A DNA stretch of 64,000 bases from contig NZ_BLIV01000002.1 of assembly GCF_009811755.1 (NCBI RefSeq), forward strand, positions 489,001 through 553,000. Direction: 5' to 3'. The translations under genes were made by a program, and so were the position numbers. The notes under the pieces are model-generated. The model ran no database searches. It was given only the letters and a program-made list of their open reading frames with translations, and was not told the DNA's origin. Shown here in pieces: positions 25,705 through 34,383 of the stretch. The DNA comes from Roseobacter cerasinus. GTDB lineage: Bacteria; Pseudomonadota; Alphaproteobacteria; Rhodobacterales; Rhodobacteraceae. The first letter of the stretch is position 1; every line of letters starts with the position of its first letter.

Positions 25705-26239
25705 GCTGGTGGTCCTGCGTTGCGTGCAGCGGAAATGGGCCTGCACCGGGGTGCGGGCGTTACGATAAATTAAACATATGAAAATGATGAGTCATTGTGC
25801 AGATTTGCGCAAGGATTTCCGTATCACCCTTTTGCGACGGCAGGTTTTGCCAACGCGCTTGATCAGTGGCGCAAAGCTTCGTACGCTTCGAAGCAGTCGG
25901 TTGCGCATATGATAAAAAGCCGAATCTCGCGACACGACGGGGTGGCGCAGACCGCAGAAAGAAACGGGGGACCTGTTGCCAACGTGCTTGCCCATGGATG
26001 CGCCTGCGCGCTTTCCCAGCCAGCGACCCGCAGGGCGGGGCTATGGGTATGTTTAGAATAATAGGCAATACGGTCACTCTAGTGCCCTTTCCTTCGGCAG
26101 AACTGCAATTCACCAACGCTCCTTTTACCCCATATCTGTATCCGTGGTTCCAACCTGCGTCTGATGGGCGTAAGGCAACGCGGTGCGAAGCTGTTTGCGG
26201 GCCAAACCGGTCCCCTTCGCCGCGACGGAGTGTTTTACT
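25705..26239. other. 535-base intergenic region, no gene recognised
   Basis: Lies between divergent genes. I see an AAATTAAAC box at 25767-25775 (same 9-mer as 22564-22572) close to the minus-strand gene, and a small hairpin near 25876-25894 (GCTTCG / CGAAGC). Short reading frames here have strongly basic, low-quality translations and no clear ribosome sites. It is long for this dense genome and may hold a regulatory RNA or an eroded gene. Confidence 0.5.
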
Positions 26240-27289
26240 ATGACCCCATTCGCCATTGCCGGCGTGCAGATGTATGTGAACGCGTTGCATTCCAACGTGG
26301 AAGGGATGATCCACCGGTTGGACGTGCTGATGGCGCGCTTTCCCTGGACGCAGATGGTGCTGTTTTCGGAGCTGGCGCCCTACGGTCCCTTGGACAAGTT
26401 CGCGCAGCCGCCGCAAAACGACGCGCTGGAGACCTTTTGCGAGGCCGCGCGCAAGCATCGCATCTGGCTTATTCCGGGGTCGATGTTCCTGCGTGATCCG
26501 GAGACGGGGCTGGTGTTCAACACCGCTGTTGTGATCAATCCAGAGGGCGAGGTCATCAAACGCTATGCCAAGATGTTTCCGTTCCGGCCTTATGAAACGG
26601 GCATTGCGGCAGGCACCGAGTTCTGCGTGTTCGATGTGCCGGAGGTGGGGCGCTTTGGCCTGTCCATCTGCTATGACATCTGGTTCCCCGAAACCACGCG
26701 ACAGCTGACCGCGCAGGGCGTCGAAGTGCTGTTGCACCCGGTCCTGACGGGCACCACCGACCGCGATGCGGAGCTTGCAATTGCCCGCTCCACGGCGGCG
26801 CAGTTCCAGTGTTATGTCTTCGATGTGAATGGCCTGGGCGCGGGCGGTGTTGGGCGCAGCCTTGTGGTGGACCCCTCGGCGCATGTGCTGCACCAATCCG
26901 CCGGGCAGGAAGACATGTTCCCCATCGAGATCGACCTCAACATGGTCCGCCGCCAGCGCGAGACCGGTATGAAGGGTCTGGGTCAGGTGCTCAAGAGCTT
27001 CCGCGACCGCTCCGTCGATTTCTCCGTCTATGACCGCGACAGCGGAACCGATGCCTACCTCAAGACGTTAGGCCCTCTGGAGATCCCCCAACAGGGGACG
27101 CGTGCGGGCCTCCATGTGGATGTGCCAGCCGACAGGGTGCCAGAGACGCCGGCCTTCAAGGGGCTGGCGATCGACAGTGTCGCGGGCAAAGTGACCGCAC
27201 CCCAAATCACGCAAGCGGCCCAAACAGAGGCTGTAAATCAACCCTCGGACCACCCGGTTCCGGGGGACAAGAGACAATCCAGCGGGTAG
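26240..27289 (+). CDS. Carbon-nitrogen hydrolase (nitrilase superfamily)
   Basis: 349 residues. The catalytic triad is visible: Glu44 (FSELAPYGP), Lys111 (YAKMFPFRPYE) and Cys144 (SICYDIWFPE). The family cleaves or forms C-N bonds: N-carbamoylputrescine amidase, aliphatic amidase and others. Next to a basic-amino-acid decarboxylase, an agmatine- or carbamoylputrescine-type substrate is plausible but not proven. The last 80 residues are a polar extension. ATG at 26240 with GGAG nine bases upstream. First gene of the four-gene run ending at 32581. Confidence 0.9.
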   Translation: MTPFAIAGVQMYVNALHSNVEGMIHRLDVLMARFPWTQMVLFSELAPYGPLDKFAQPPQNDALETFCEAARKHRIWLIPGSMFLRDPETGLVFNTAVVINPEGEVIKRYAKMFPFRPYETGIAAGTEFCVFDVPEVGRFGLSICYDIWFPETTRQLTAQGVEVLLHPVLTGTTDRDAELAIARSTAAQFQCYVFDVNGLGAGGVGRSLVVDPSAHVLHQSAGQEDMFPIEIDLNMVRRQRETGMKGLGQVLKSFRDRSVDFSVYDRDSGTDAYLKTLGPLEIPQQGTRAGLHVDVPADRVPETPAFKGLAIDSVAGKVTAPQITQAAQTEAVNQPSDHPVPGDKRQSSG

Positions 27290-27357
27290 ATCGCCGCATC
27301 ATATCGGGCTTCGGCCCTTGCATGATTGGTGGTGTCCCGGACAGCGGAGGACAACTG

Positions 27358-30111
27358 ATGCATGCGATAAACGACTATTCGTCGGCGATACAGCTGCGGT
27401 CGGACAGGTGGAGCGCGCTGCGGGAGGCAACCGCCGCGCTCACCCGTGATCCAAAGCCGAAACAGGCTGCTGCGCTGCAGACCAAAGTGGAGGAGCTGTT
27501 CAAGTCCCTCGCGGTGATCGAGCCCTACTGGGCGTTTCCCGGCATGGCGGCTTTTGACCACATCCGGCGGCAGTTCGAGCACAACGCGCTGGATGATCTG
27601 GCCTTTGCCGTGGGTCGTGTGACCCGCGCGCTGACCACCGGCGCCTACCGAAGGCGGCATATCCCGCTGGAGCGGGACAGCATCGACATGGACGAACATG
27701 ACGATGAGGCGATGCTGCCGCCTGAGGCGCGCGCCCTGGCCAAGCCCTATTTCGAAGTGCTCATCGTTGACAATGTGAACGAGCATCAGGAGCGTTGGCT
27801 GCGCAGCAATGTCACACGTATGCGCCGCCCCGAAGACCCGTTCCTTTATGAAGCGCTGGTGGTGCCCAGCCTTGAGGACGCGCTCGTCGCGGTGCTTTTC
27901 AATCACAACATTCAGGCCATTGTCGTGCGCCCGGGGCTGGTGCTGAAATCCAAGATGGATCAGGAGATCGTCGCGCGGTTCATCACGCGTGCAGGCGGGC
28001 AGGACGAGATCGACAACATGCTGCCCGAAAACTACGGGCCAGAGCTTTGCCGTCTGGTCGCCAAGGTGCGGCCGGAGCTGGACGCCTATCTCGTGACCGA
28101 ACGCTCGGTTGAGGAGATTGCCGGGCTTGATCTGGGGATCTGCCGCCGGGTCTTTTACAATCAGGAAGACTTCATGGAGTTGCACCTGAACATCCTGCGG
28201 GGCGTGCAGGCGCGCAACAAGACACCGTTCTTCACGGCGCTCACCGAATATTCCAAGCAGCCGACCGGTGTGTTCCACGCGATGCCGATCAGCCGGGGCA
28301 AGTCGATCAGCCGCAGCCACTGGATTCAGGACATGGGCGCGTTTTACGGGCCCAACATCTTTCTGGCGGAGACCTCGGCCACATCCGGCGGGCTTGATAG
28401 CCTGCTGGAGCCGAGCGGCCCGATCAAGGAGGCGCAGGAGTTGGCGGCTCGTGCCTTCGGGTCCAAACAGACGTTTTTTGCCACGAACGGCACCTCGACC
28501 TGCAACAAGATTGTGGTGCAGGCGCTCGTGCGCCCCGGGGACATCGTGTTGGTCGACCGCGACTGCCATAAGTCGCACCACTACGGCATGGTGCTGGCGG
28601 GCGCGCAGGTCTGCTATCTCGACAGCTATCCGCTGAATGAATACTCGATGTATGGCGCGGTGCCACTGCGCGAGATCAAGCACCAGCTTTTGAAGCTGAA
28701 GGCCGAAGGTAAGCTCGATCGGGTGCGGATGCTTCTGCTTACCAACTGCACCTTTGACGGGCTGGTCTACAATGTCGAGCGAGTCATGGAAGAGTGTCTG
28801 GCCATCAAGCCTGATCTGATCTTCCTCTGGGATGAGGCGTGGTTTGCTTTTGCGCGGTTCAACCCGACGTATCGCCAGCGCACGGCCATGGCGGCGGCAA
28901 GCAGCCTGCGCGAGAGGTTCCGGTCGGACACGCATGAGCGGCTCTATGATGCGCAACAATCCATGCTGGAGGGCTGCGACGACGAGAAGCTGCTGGATGC
29001 CCGGCTGATCGCGCCGCCTAACGCGCGGGTCCGGGCCTATGCCACGCAATCGACGCACAAGACGCTGACCTCGCTGCGGCAAGGCTCGATGATCCACGTC
29101 TATGATCAGGACTTTAAGGGCGAGGTCGAACAGGCGTTTCACGAAGCCTACATGACCCACACCTCCACTTCGCCGAACTACCAGATCATCGCAAGCCTCG
29201 ATGTGGGCCGCAGGCAGGTGGAGCTGGAAGGCTTCGAATTTGTGCAGCGCCAGATCGAGGCGGCGATGTCGATGCGTCGGGCGATCATGACGCATCCGCT
29301 GTTATCGAAGTATTTCAAGGTGTTGACCGCTGGCGATATGATCCCGGATTTCCACCGGCAGTCTGGTATCACCAGCTATTATGATGCCGAACAGGGCTGG
29401 ACCGATATGTGGGACAGCTGGGAACAGGATGATTTTGTGCTGGATGCCACGCGGGTCACGCTGGCCGTCGGTGGCACCGGTTGGGATGGCGATACGTTCA
29501 AGACCGATATCCTGATGGATAAATACGGCATACAAATCAACAAGACCTCGCGCAATACGGTCCTGTTCATGACCAATATCGGCACCACGCGGTCGTCGGT
29601 CGCCTATCTGATTGAGGTGCTGGTCGAGATCGCGAAATCGCTGGACGAACGGTTGGACGATGCCAGCCGGATGGAGCGGCTGTCGTTCGAAAGACGGGTG
29701 CAGAACCTGATGGAGGATCTGCCGCCGCTGCCGGATTTCAGCCGCTTTCATGACGCCTTCCGCCAGTGTGACGTGACCGGCGAAGGTGATATCCGCTCCG
29801 CCTTCTTCCTCGCTTACGACGAGGAGAAATGCGACTATCTGGACATCAATGGCTCGCTGGGCGCCGCGCTGAATGCGGGCGAAGAAGTGGTCTCGGCCAG
29901 TTTCATCATCCCCTATCCGCCGGGTTTTCCGATCCTCGTGCCCGGGCAGGTGGTGAGCAAGGAAATCCTCGCTTTCATGCTGGCGCTGGATGTGAGCGAA
30001 ATCCACGGCTACCGGCCCGATCTGGGGCTGCGGGTCTTTACCCAAGAGGCGTTGCAAACGCTCGTCGATGCCAGACCGGTGATGCAAAAACTGGCCCAGG
30101 TGGCTGAATAA
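27358..30111 (+). CDS. Orn/Lys/Arg decarboxylase (PLP), long form
   Basis: 917 residues, longer than the usual 710-755 of the inducible decarboxylases. Layout: an extra N-terminal helical region (1-130), a flavodoxin-like wing domain (from VLIVDNVNEHQERW, about 132), then the PLP core with Asp492 (LWDEAWFAF) and Schiff-base Lys568 (STHKTLTSL), and a C-terminal domain. It should decarboxylate arginine, lysine or ornithine to a polyamine; which one cannot be read from sequence. GGAGG lies seven bases before the ATG at 27358. 68 bases after the nitrilase-like gene. Confidence 0.92.
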   Translation: MHAINDYSSAIQLRSDRWSALREATAALTRDPKPKQAAALQTKVEELFKSLAVIEPYWAFPGMAAFDHIRRQFEHNALDDLAFAVGRVTRALTTGAYRRRHIPLERDSIDMDEHDDEAMLPPEARALAKPYFEVLIVDNVNEHQERWLRSNVTRMRRPEDPFLYEALVVPSLEDALVAVLFNHNIQAIVVRPGLVLKSKMDQEIVARFITRAGGQDEIDNMLPENYGPELCRLVAKVRPELDAYLVTERSVEEIAGLDLGICRRVFYNQEDFMELHLNILRGVQARNKTPFFTALTEYSKQPTGVFHAMPISRGKSISRSHWIQDMGAFYGPNIFLAETSATSGGLDSLLEPSGPIKEAQELAARAFGSKQTFFATNGTSTCNKIVVQALVRPGDIVLVDRDCHKSHHYGMVLAGAQVCYLDSYPLNEYSMYGAVPLREIKHQLLKLKAEGKLDRVRMLLLTNCTFDGLVYNVERVMEECLAIKPDLIFLWDEAWFAFARFNPTYRQRTAMAAASSLRERFRSDTHERLYDAQQSMLEGCDDEKLLDARLIAPPNARVRAYATQSTHKTLTSLRQGSMIHVYDQDFKGEVEQAFHEAYMTHTSTSPNYQIIASLDVGRRQVELEGFEFVQRQIEAAMSMRRAIMTHPLLSKYFKVLTAGDMIPDFHRQSGITSYYDAEQGWTDMWDSWEQDDFVLDATRVTLAVGGTGWDGDTFKTDILMDKYGIQINKTSRNTVLFMTNIGTTRSSVAYLIEVLVEIAKSLDERLDDASRMERLSFERRVQNLMEDLPPLPDFSRFHDAFRQCDVTGEGDIRSAFFLAYDEEKCDYLDINGSLGAALNAGEEVVSASFIIPYPPGFPILVPGQVVSKEILAFMLALDVSEIHGYRPDLGLRVFTQEALQTLVDARPVMQKLAQVAE

Positions 30112-30135
30112 CCCCAACAGGAAGGACATTAAGAC

Positions 30136-31587
30136 ATGGCTGCTACGGTTCTGAAGAACATCTCGGAGATCCGCCGCTATTTCCACCGCAACGAAGACCC
30201 GATCTATTTCATTTCGGCCACGAACTTTAACCTGTTGGGCCTCGACGAATGGGTGAAGAATTTCAAATACATATGTTACATCGACTGCTACGGCGGCAAG
30301 CACCCGAATGTGTTCTGCCCGTCCGAGCAGCCGCATGCAGAGTTTCAGTCCATCGAGGACATCAACAACTATCTGCTGCAGCACAAAGAGGTCATCGACT
30401 TCATCAAGCGGCGCGGGGGTAAGCCGAAGTTTGTCTTCCTGATGTTCGATGCGGAGACGGAGCGGTTGAGCAAAGAGTTGGGTGCGGAGGTCTGGTTCCC
30501 CAAAGCCAAGCTGCGCACCAAGATGGACAACAAGATCGAGACGGTGCGCATCGGCAACAAGGCGGGGGTTCCTTCCGTGCCGAATGTGCTGGCCGAGGTG
30601 AAATCCTACGAGGATCTGAAGAAGACCTGCGAGAAGGCCAAGATCGGGCATGATCTGGTGCTGCAATCGGCCTTTGGCGACAGCGGCCATACGACCTTCT
30701 TCATCAAATCCGAGGCTGATTTCCGGCGGCATGAGCATGAGATCGTCGGCGAGGGCGAGATCAAGATCATGAAGCGGATCGATTGCCGCGGATCGGCGAT
30801 CGAGGCCTGTGCGACGAAGGAAGGCACCATCGTTGGCCCGCTGATGACGGAACTGGTGGGCTTCAAGGAGCTGACGCCCTATCGCGGCGGCTGGTGCGGC
30901 AATGAGATCCTGTCGACAGCCTTCCCGCCGAAAGTCCGACAACAGGCGCGCGATCTGACCTTTAAATTCGGCGAGCAGCTGCGCAAGGAGGGGTATCGCG
31001 GGTATTTCGAGCTCGATTTCCTGATCGACAAGAAGACGGGCGAGCTGTGGTTGGGTGAGCTGAACCCGCGCATTACCGGCGCCTCGTCGATGACCAACCA
31101 CGCGGCCTTTGCCCATGCGGACGCGCCGCTGTTCCTCTTCCACCTGCTGGAGTTCTCCAAGCGGAAGTTCAACCTCGATGTGGATGAGCTGAACGCTCGC
31201 TGGGCCGACAGCGCGAACATCGACAGTTGGTCCCAGATGGTGATCAAACACACGGACGACAGTGTCGATATCTGCACTTCGGCCCCCGAGACGGGCATCT
31301 ATCGCATGCTGGAGGACGGTCGCGTGGTTTATGATCGGTTCGACTATCACCGCCGCGCTGTTGAATCCGAAAACGAGGCGTTTTTCCTACGTATCCTCGG
31401 CCCCGGCGATTACCGCTATGAGGGGGCAGATATCGGCATTCTGGTCACGCGTGGACGGTCGATGACCAAGAATTTCCGCTTGAACGAACGCGCGAAAAAA
31501 TGGATCCACGGGATCAAGCAAGCCGTGACGGCCAAGCCGCTGCCCACGGCCACGGCGCTGGCCGATCCGGCGTTCAAGATCCTCTGA
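30136..31587 (+). CDS. ATP-grasp carboxylate-amine ligase family protein
   Basis: 483 residues. N-terminal Rossmann-like domain (about 1-130). ATP-grasp fold at about 135-345, with KMDNKIETVRIGNKAGVPSV (start of the ATP site), the glycine loop SAFGDSGHTTFF, and the Mg-binding ELDFLIDKKTGELWLGELNPRITGAS split as Glu and Asn ligands. Such enzymes ligate an acid to an amine, via acyl phosphate. C-terminal domain of about 130 residues is unfamiliar. Strong AGGAAGGA before the ATG and 24 bases after the decarboxylase, so clearly an operon partner; likely acts on the amine product. Confidence 0.88.
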   Translation: MAATVLKNISEIRRYFHRNEDPIYFISATNFNLLGLDEWVKNFKYICYIDCYGGKHPNVFCPSEQPHAEFQSIEDINNYLLQHKEVIDFIKRRGGKPKFVFLMFDAETERLSKELGAEVWFPKAKLRTKMDNKIETVRIGNKAGVPSVPNVLAEVKSYEDLKKTCEKAKIGHDLVLQSAFGDSGHTTFFIKSEADFRRHEHEIVGEGEIKIMKRIDCRGSAIEACATKEGTIVGPLMTELVGFKELTPYRGGWCGNEILSTAFPPKVRQQARDLTFKFGEQLRKEGYRGYFELDFLIDKKTGELWLGELNPRITGASSMTNHAAFAHADAPLFLFHLLEFSKRKFNLDVDELNARWADSANIDSWSQMVIKHTDDSVDICTSAPETGIYRMLEDGRVVYDRFDYHRRAVESENEAFFLRILGPGDYRYEGADIGILVTRGRSMTKNFRLNERAKKWIHGIKQAVTAKPLPTATALADPAFKIL

Positions 31588-31609
31588 GGCGAAAGGACCC
31601 GCGCACGCA

Positions 31610-32581
31610 ATGCTTTGGCGCGCTGTCAGTGAAGACGCGCCCGGGCCGAAATGGTCCGGGCTGTTTGCCGAATATTGGCCCGACTACAAGCAGTGGTGGC
31701 TGAAAGAGGGCGAGACCACCCGTCCCACCTACGCGCAATCGCGCGCGGCCTTGCAGCAGCACATGCCCGAGATTGTGCCGCTTTACGATGAGCTTTGCGA
31801 GCTGGTCGGTGGTGGCGATCTGGCCGCACGGTTTCTTTCTTTCTACTGCCCGCCGCCCTATCTGGCAGGTTGCAGTCAGGCGATCTGGACCGGGAAAGAG
31901 CCGGTCATGGTGCGCAATTACGACTATAATCCCAACGCCTTCGACAGCCTGGTGCTGCATACCAAGTGGCAGGGGCGGCGGGTCATGGGCACGTCCGATG
32001 GGCTTTGGGGTCTGGTCGACGGAGTGAATGACGCGGGCCTTGCGATTTCGCTCACCTTCGGCGGGCGCCGCGTGGTGGGGGGTGGCTTTGGCGTGCCTCT
32101 GATCCTGCGCTATGTGCTGCAAACCTGTGAAACGGCGGAGGAAGCGGGTGCCGCGCTGGCCCGCATTCCCACACATATGAGCTACAACGTCACCGTGCTG
32201 GACCGCAAACGCCAGTATCTGACAGCGATGATGGCGCCGGATCGCCAGACGCTGATCACCCACGCCGCCGTGGCGACCAACCATCAGGAAAACGTCGAAT
32301 GGGTCAGCCACGCACGCTTCACGGCCACGGTGGAGCGAGAGCGGTTCCTCCTGCACCGGCTGACGCTGCATCGCGACCCTGAGGAGAAATTCATCGGTGC
32401 GTTTCTGAAGCCTCCGCTCTATTCGACCGCCTTCAACGTGGGCTTTGGCACGCTTTACACGGCGGTTTACCGCCCCAAGCGGCGGCAGATGGAGCTGCGC
32501 TGGCCGGGCACCGTCTGGTCGCTGTCTTTAAAGGACTTCGAAGAAGGCGGGCGGCATATCAGGTTGCCGGGCGCTGCTTGA
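31610..32581 (+). CDS. C45 family Ntn hydrolase / acyltransferase
   Basis: 323 residues of the isopenicillin N acyltransferase (C45, AAT) fold. Catalytic nucleophile Cys88 is in YLAGCSQAIW, followed by MVRNYDYNPNAFD, the typical residues after the nucleophile. Relatives cleave or exchange acyl groups on amines and amino acids. An N-terminal propeptide of about 87 residues would be removed autocatalytically. 22 bases after the ATP-grasp gene, AAAGGA upstream. An opposite reaction (amide hydrolysis) to the ligase is possible. Fourth and last gene of the run. Confidence 0.87.
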   Translation: MLWRAVSEDAPGPKWSGLFAEYWPDYKQWWLKEGETTRPTYAQSRAALQQHMPEIVPLYDELCELVGGGDLAARFLSFYCPPPYLAGCSQAIWTGKEPVMVRNYDYNPNAFDSLVLHTKWQGRRVMGTSDGLWGLVDGVNDAGLAISLTFGGRRVVGGGFGVPLILRYVLQTCETAEEAGAALARIPTHMSYNVTVLDRKRQYLTAMMAPDRQTLITHAAVATNHQENVEWVSHARFTATVERERFLLHRLTLHRDPEEKFIGAFLKPPLYSTAFNVGFGTLYTAVYRPKRRQMELRWPGTVWSLSLKDFEEGGRHIRLPGAA

Positions 32582-32709
32582 TTTTATCGCATGGTCAAAT
32601 TTTTTGCAGATAGGGCGGGTAGTTCGCCACTAAGTTGTGCAAAGGGCTTGCCAAACTGGGCGCAGTCCCGAAGATTGCGGGCAGAAAAAAACAAACCGGG
32701 GAAATGACC

Positions 32710-34290
32710 ATGAGAAAAACCACAGCCGTATTGTCCGCTGCGATCCTGCTGTCCAGCACCGCGCTGGCCTCAGCGGAGACCCTGCGCTGGGCCCGTGCGG
32801 GCGATGCCCTGACACTGGACCCGCATTCCCAGAATGAAGGTCCCACGCACACCATTCGCCACCAGATCTACGAACCACTGATCATTCGCGATGTGACCGG
32901 GGCGTTTGAGCCTGCGCTGGCCACCGACTGGGCGCCGTCTGAAGCAGATCCGAACGTTTGGGTCTTCAATTTGCGCCAGGGCGTGACCTTCCACGATGGC
33001 GCGGCCTTCACCGCCGAAGACGTCGTGTTCAGCTTTGAACGAGCCAAGCAGCCGAATTCCGACATGAAAGAGCTGATTGGTTCAATCACCGAAGTGCGCG
33101 CGGTCGACGATCACACCGTCGAGATGGTTACCGACGGGCCAAACCCGATCCTGCCCAGCAACCTCACCAATCTGTTCATCATGGACAAGGATTGGACCGA
33201 GGCCAACAACACCGTGAAGGTGCAGGACTTTGAAGGTGGCGAGCTGACATTTGCCACTACAAGCACCAATGGCACCGGTCCTTATGTGCTGCAAAGCCGC
33301 GAGCAGGACGTGCGCACGGTGATGACGCTCAACGAGAACTACTGGGGCATCGACCAGTTTCCGCTGGATGTGACCGAGATCATCTACACGCCGATCCAGA
33401 ACGCCGCGACTCGCGTGGCTGCGCTGTTGTCCGGCGAGATCGACTTCTTACAGGACATGCCGGTGCAGGACCTTGAGCGCGTGGCCAGTGCGCCCGGGCT
33501 TGTCGTGAAGAAGGCGCCGCAGAACCGTGTGATCTTCTTCGGCATGAACCAGGGGCCTGACGATATCGAAGCGGACAACGTGGACGGCGCGAACCCCTTG
33601 GCAGACGTGCGTGTGCGCCAGGCGATGTCCATGGCGATCAACCGCGATGCGATCCAGCAGGTGGTGATGCGCGGCCAATCCGAGCCTGCGGGCATGATCG
33701 CGCCGCCCTTCGTGAATGGCTGGACCGAGGCAATGGACGCCTCCTCAACCACGGATCTGGATGCCGCCAAAGGGCTGATGGCGGATGCGGGATACGGCGA
33801 TGGCTTCTCGATCCGGCTGGATTGCCCGAACGACCGCTACATCAATGACGAGGCGATCTGTCAGGCGGCAGTTGGCATGCTGGCGCAGATCGGCGTGACC
33901 GTGAACCTCGATGCCAAGCCCAAGGCGCAGCATTTCCCGCTGATCACCGACGGGAAGACCGATTTCTACATGCTGGGCTGGGGCGTGCCGACTTACGATT
34001 CCGAGTACATCTTCAACTTCCTTGTGCACGGGCGCGAGAGCGATATTGGCACCTGGAACGGCACAGGGTTCGACAGCGATGATCTTGACGCCAAGATCAA
34101 GTCGCTGGCGTCCAACACCGATCTGGCGGCGCGCGACCAGACCATTGCGGACATCTGGCAAGTGGTGCAGGACGAGCAGCTCTACATCCCGGTGCACCAC
34201 CAGGTGCTGAACTGGAGCATGGTTGAGAAGGTCCAGATCGAGGTCGACCCCGAGGATCAGCCCAAGGTCAAATACTTCGAGATCAACTGA
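32710..34290 (+). CDS. Peptide ABC transporter substrate-binding protein 1
   Basis: 526 residues. Signal peptide MRKTTAVLSAAILLSSTALASA, then SBP_bac_5 with GVTFHDGAAFTAEDVVFSFERA, NPLADVRVRQAMSMAINRDA. Start at ATG 32710 because GGGGA is seven bases upstream (an ATG six bases earlier is too close to it). Periplasmic receptor; binds peptide or other solute for the DppBCDF-type system encoded downstream. It shares a conserved block (CPNDRYINDEAICQA) with the second binding protein, so the two are tandem duplicates. Confidence 0.94.
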   Translation: MRKTTAVLSAAILLSSTALASAETLRWARAGDALTLDPHSQNEGPTHTIRHQIYEPLIIRDVTGAFEPALATDWAPSEADPNVWVFNLRQGVTFHDGAAFTAEDVVFSFERAKQPNSDMKELIGSITEVRAVDDHTVEMVTDGPNPILPSNLTNLFIMDKDWTEANNTVKVQDFEGGELTFATTSTNGTGPYVLQSREQDVRTVMTLNENYWGIDQFPLDVTEIIYTPIQNAATRVAALLSGEIDFLQDMPVQDLERVASAPGLVVKKAPQNRVIFFGMNQGPDDIEADNVDGANPLADVRVRQAMSMAINRDAIQQVVMRGQSEPAGMIAPPFVNGWTEAMDASSTTDLDAAKGLMADAGYGDGFSIRLDCPNDRYINDEAICQAAVGMLAQIGVTVNLDAKPKAQHFPLITDGKTDFYMLGWGVPTYDSEYIFNFLVHGRESDIGTWNGTGFDSDDLDAKIKSLASNTDLAARDQTIADIWQVVQDEQLYIPVHHQVLNWSMVEKVQIEVDPEDQPKVKYFEIN

Positions 34291-34316
34291 GCCTGATGGC
34301 TTTGTAATCGATATCG

Positions 34317-34342
34317 GCGTGGCCCCATACCGGGGGCCGCGC
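34317..34342 (+). terminator. Hairpin between the two binding-protein genes
   Basis: Ten-base stem GCGTGGCCCC / GGGGCCGCGC (one G-U pair) with a 6-base loop, 27 bases after the first binding-protein stop. No T-run. It may attenuate or protect the mRNA so that the first receptor is made in excess. Confidence 0.6.
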
Positions 34343-34383
34343 TGCACGCACGTTCCCGCATCTTTGCTGAAAGGGTTCTTTCG

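Noticed and set aside
25792-25995. 67-codon minus-strand frame in the 535-base gap, very basic protein
   Set aside because: No Shine-Dalgarno, no recognised domain, composition like random antisense.
26140-26160. Minus-strand GGAAC near 26146 as a further EcfG promoter
   Set aside because: No CGTT-like -10 at 16-17 bases spacing.
27238-29295. 685-codon open frame antisense to the decarboxylase
   Set aside because: High-GC shadow of a well-supported gene; the translation is rich in His, Arg and Gln with no recognised domain, and no ribosome site was seen.
29302-31350. 682-codon open frame antisense to the end of the decarboxylase and the ATP-grasp gene
   Set aside because: Spans the junction of two clear plus-strand genes and has composition of a shadow frame.
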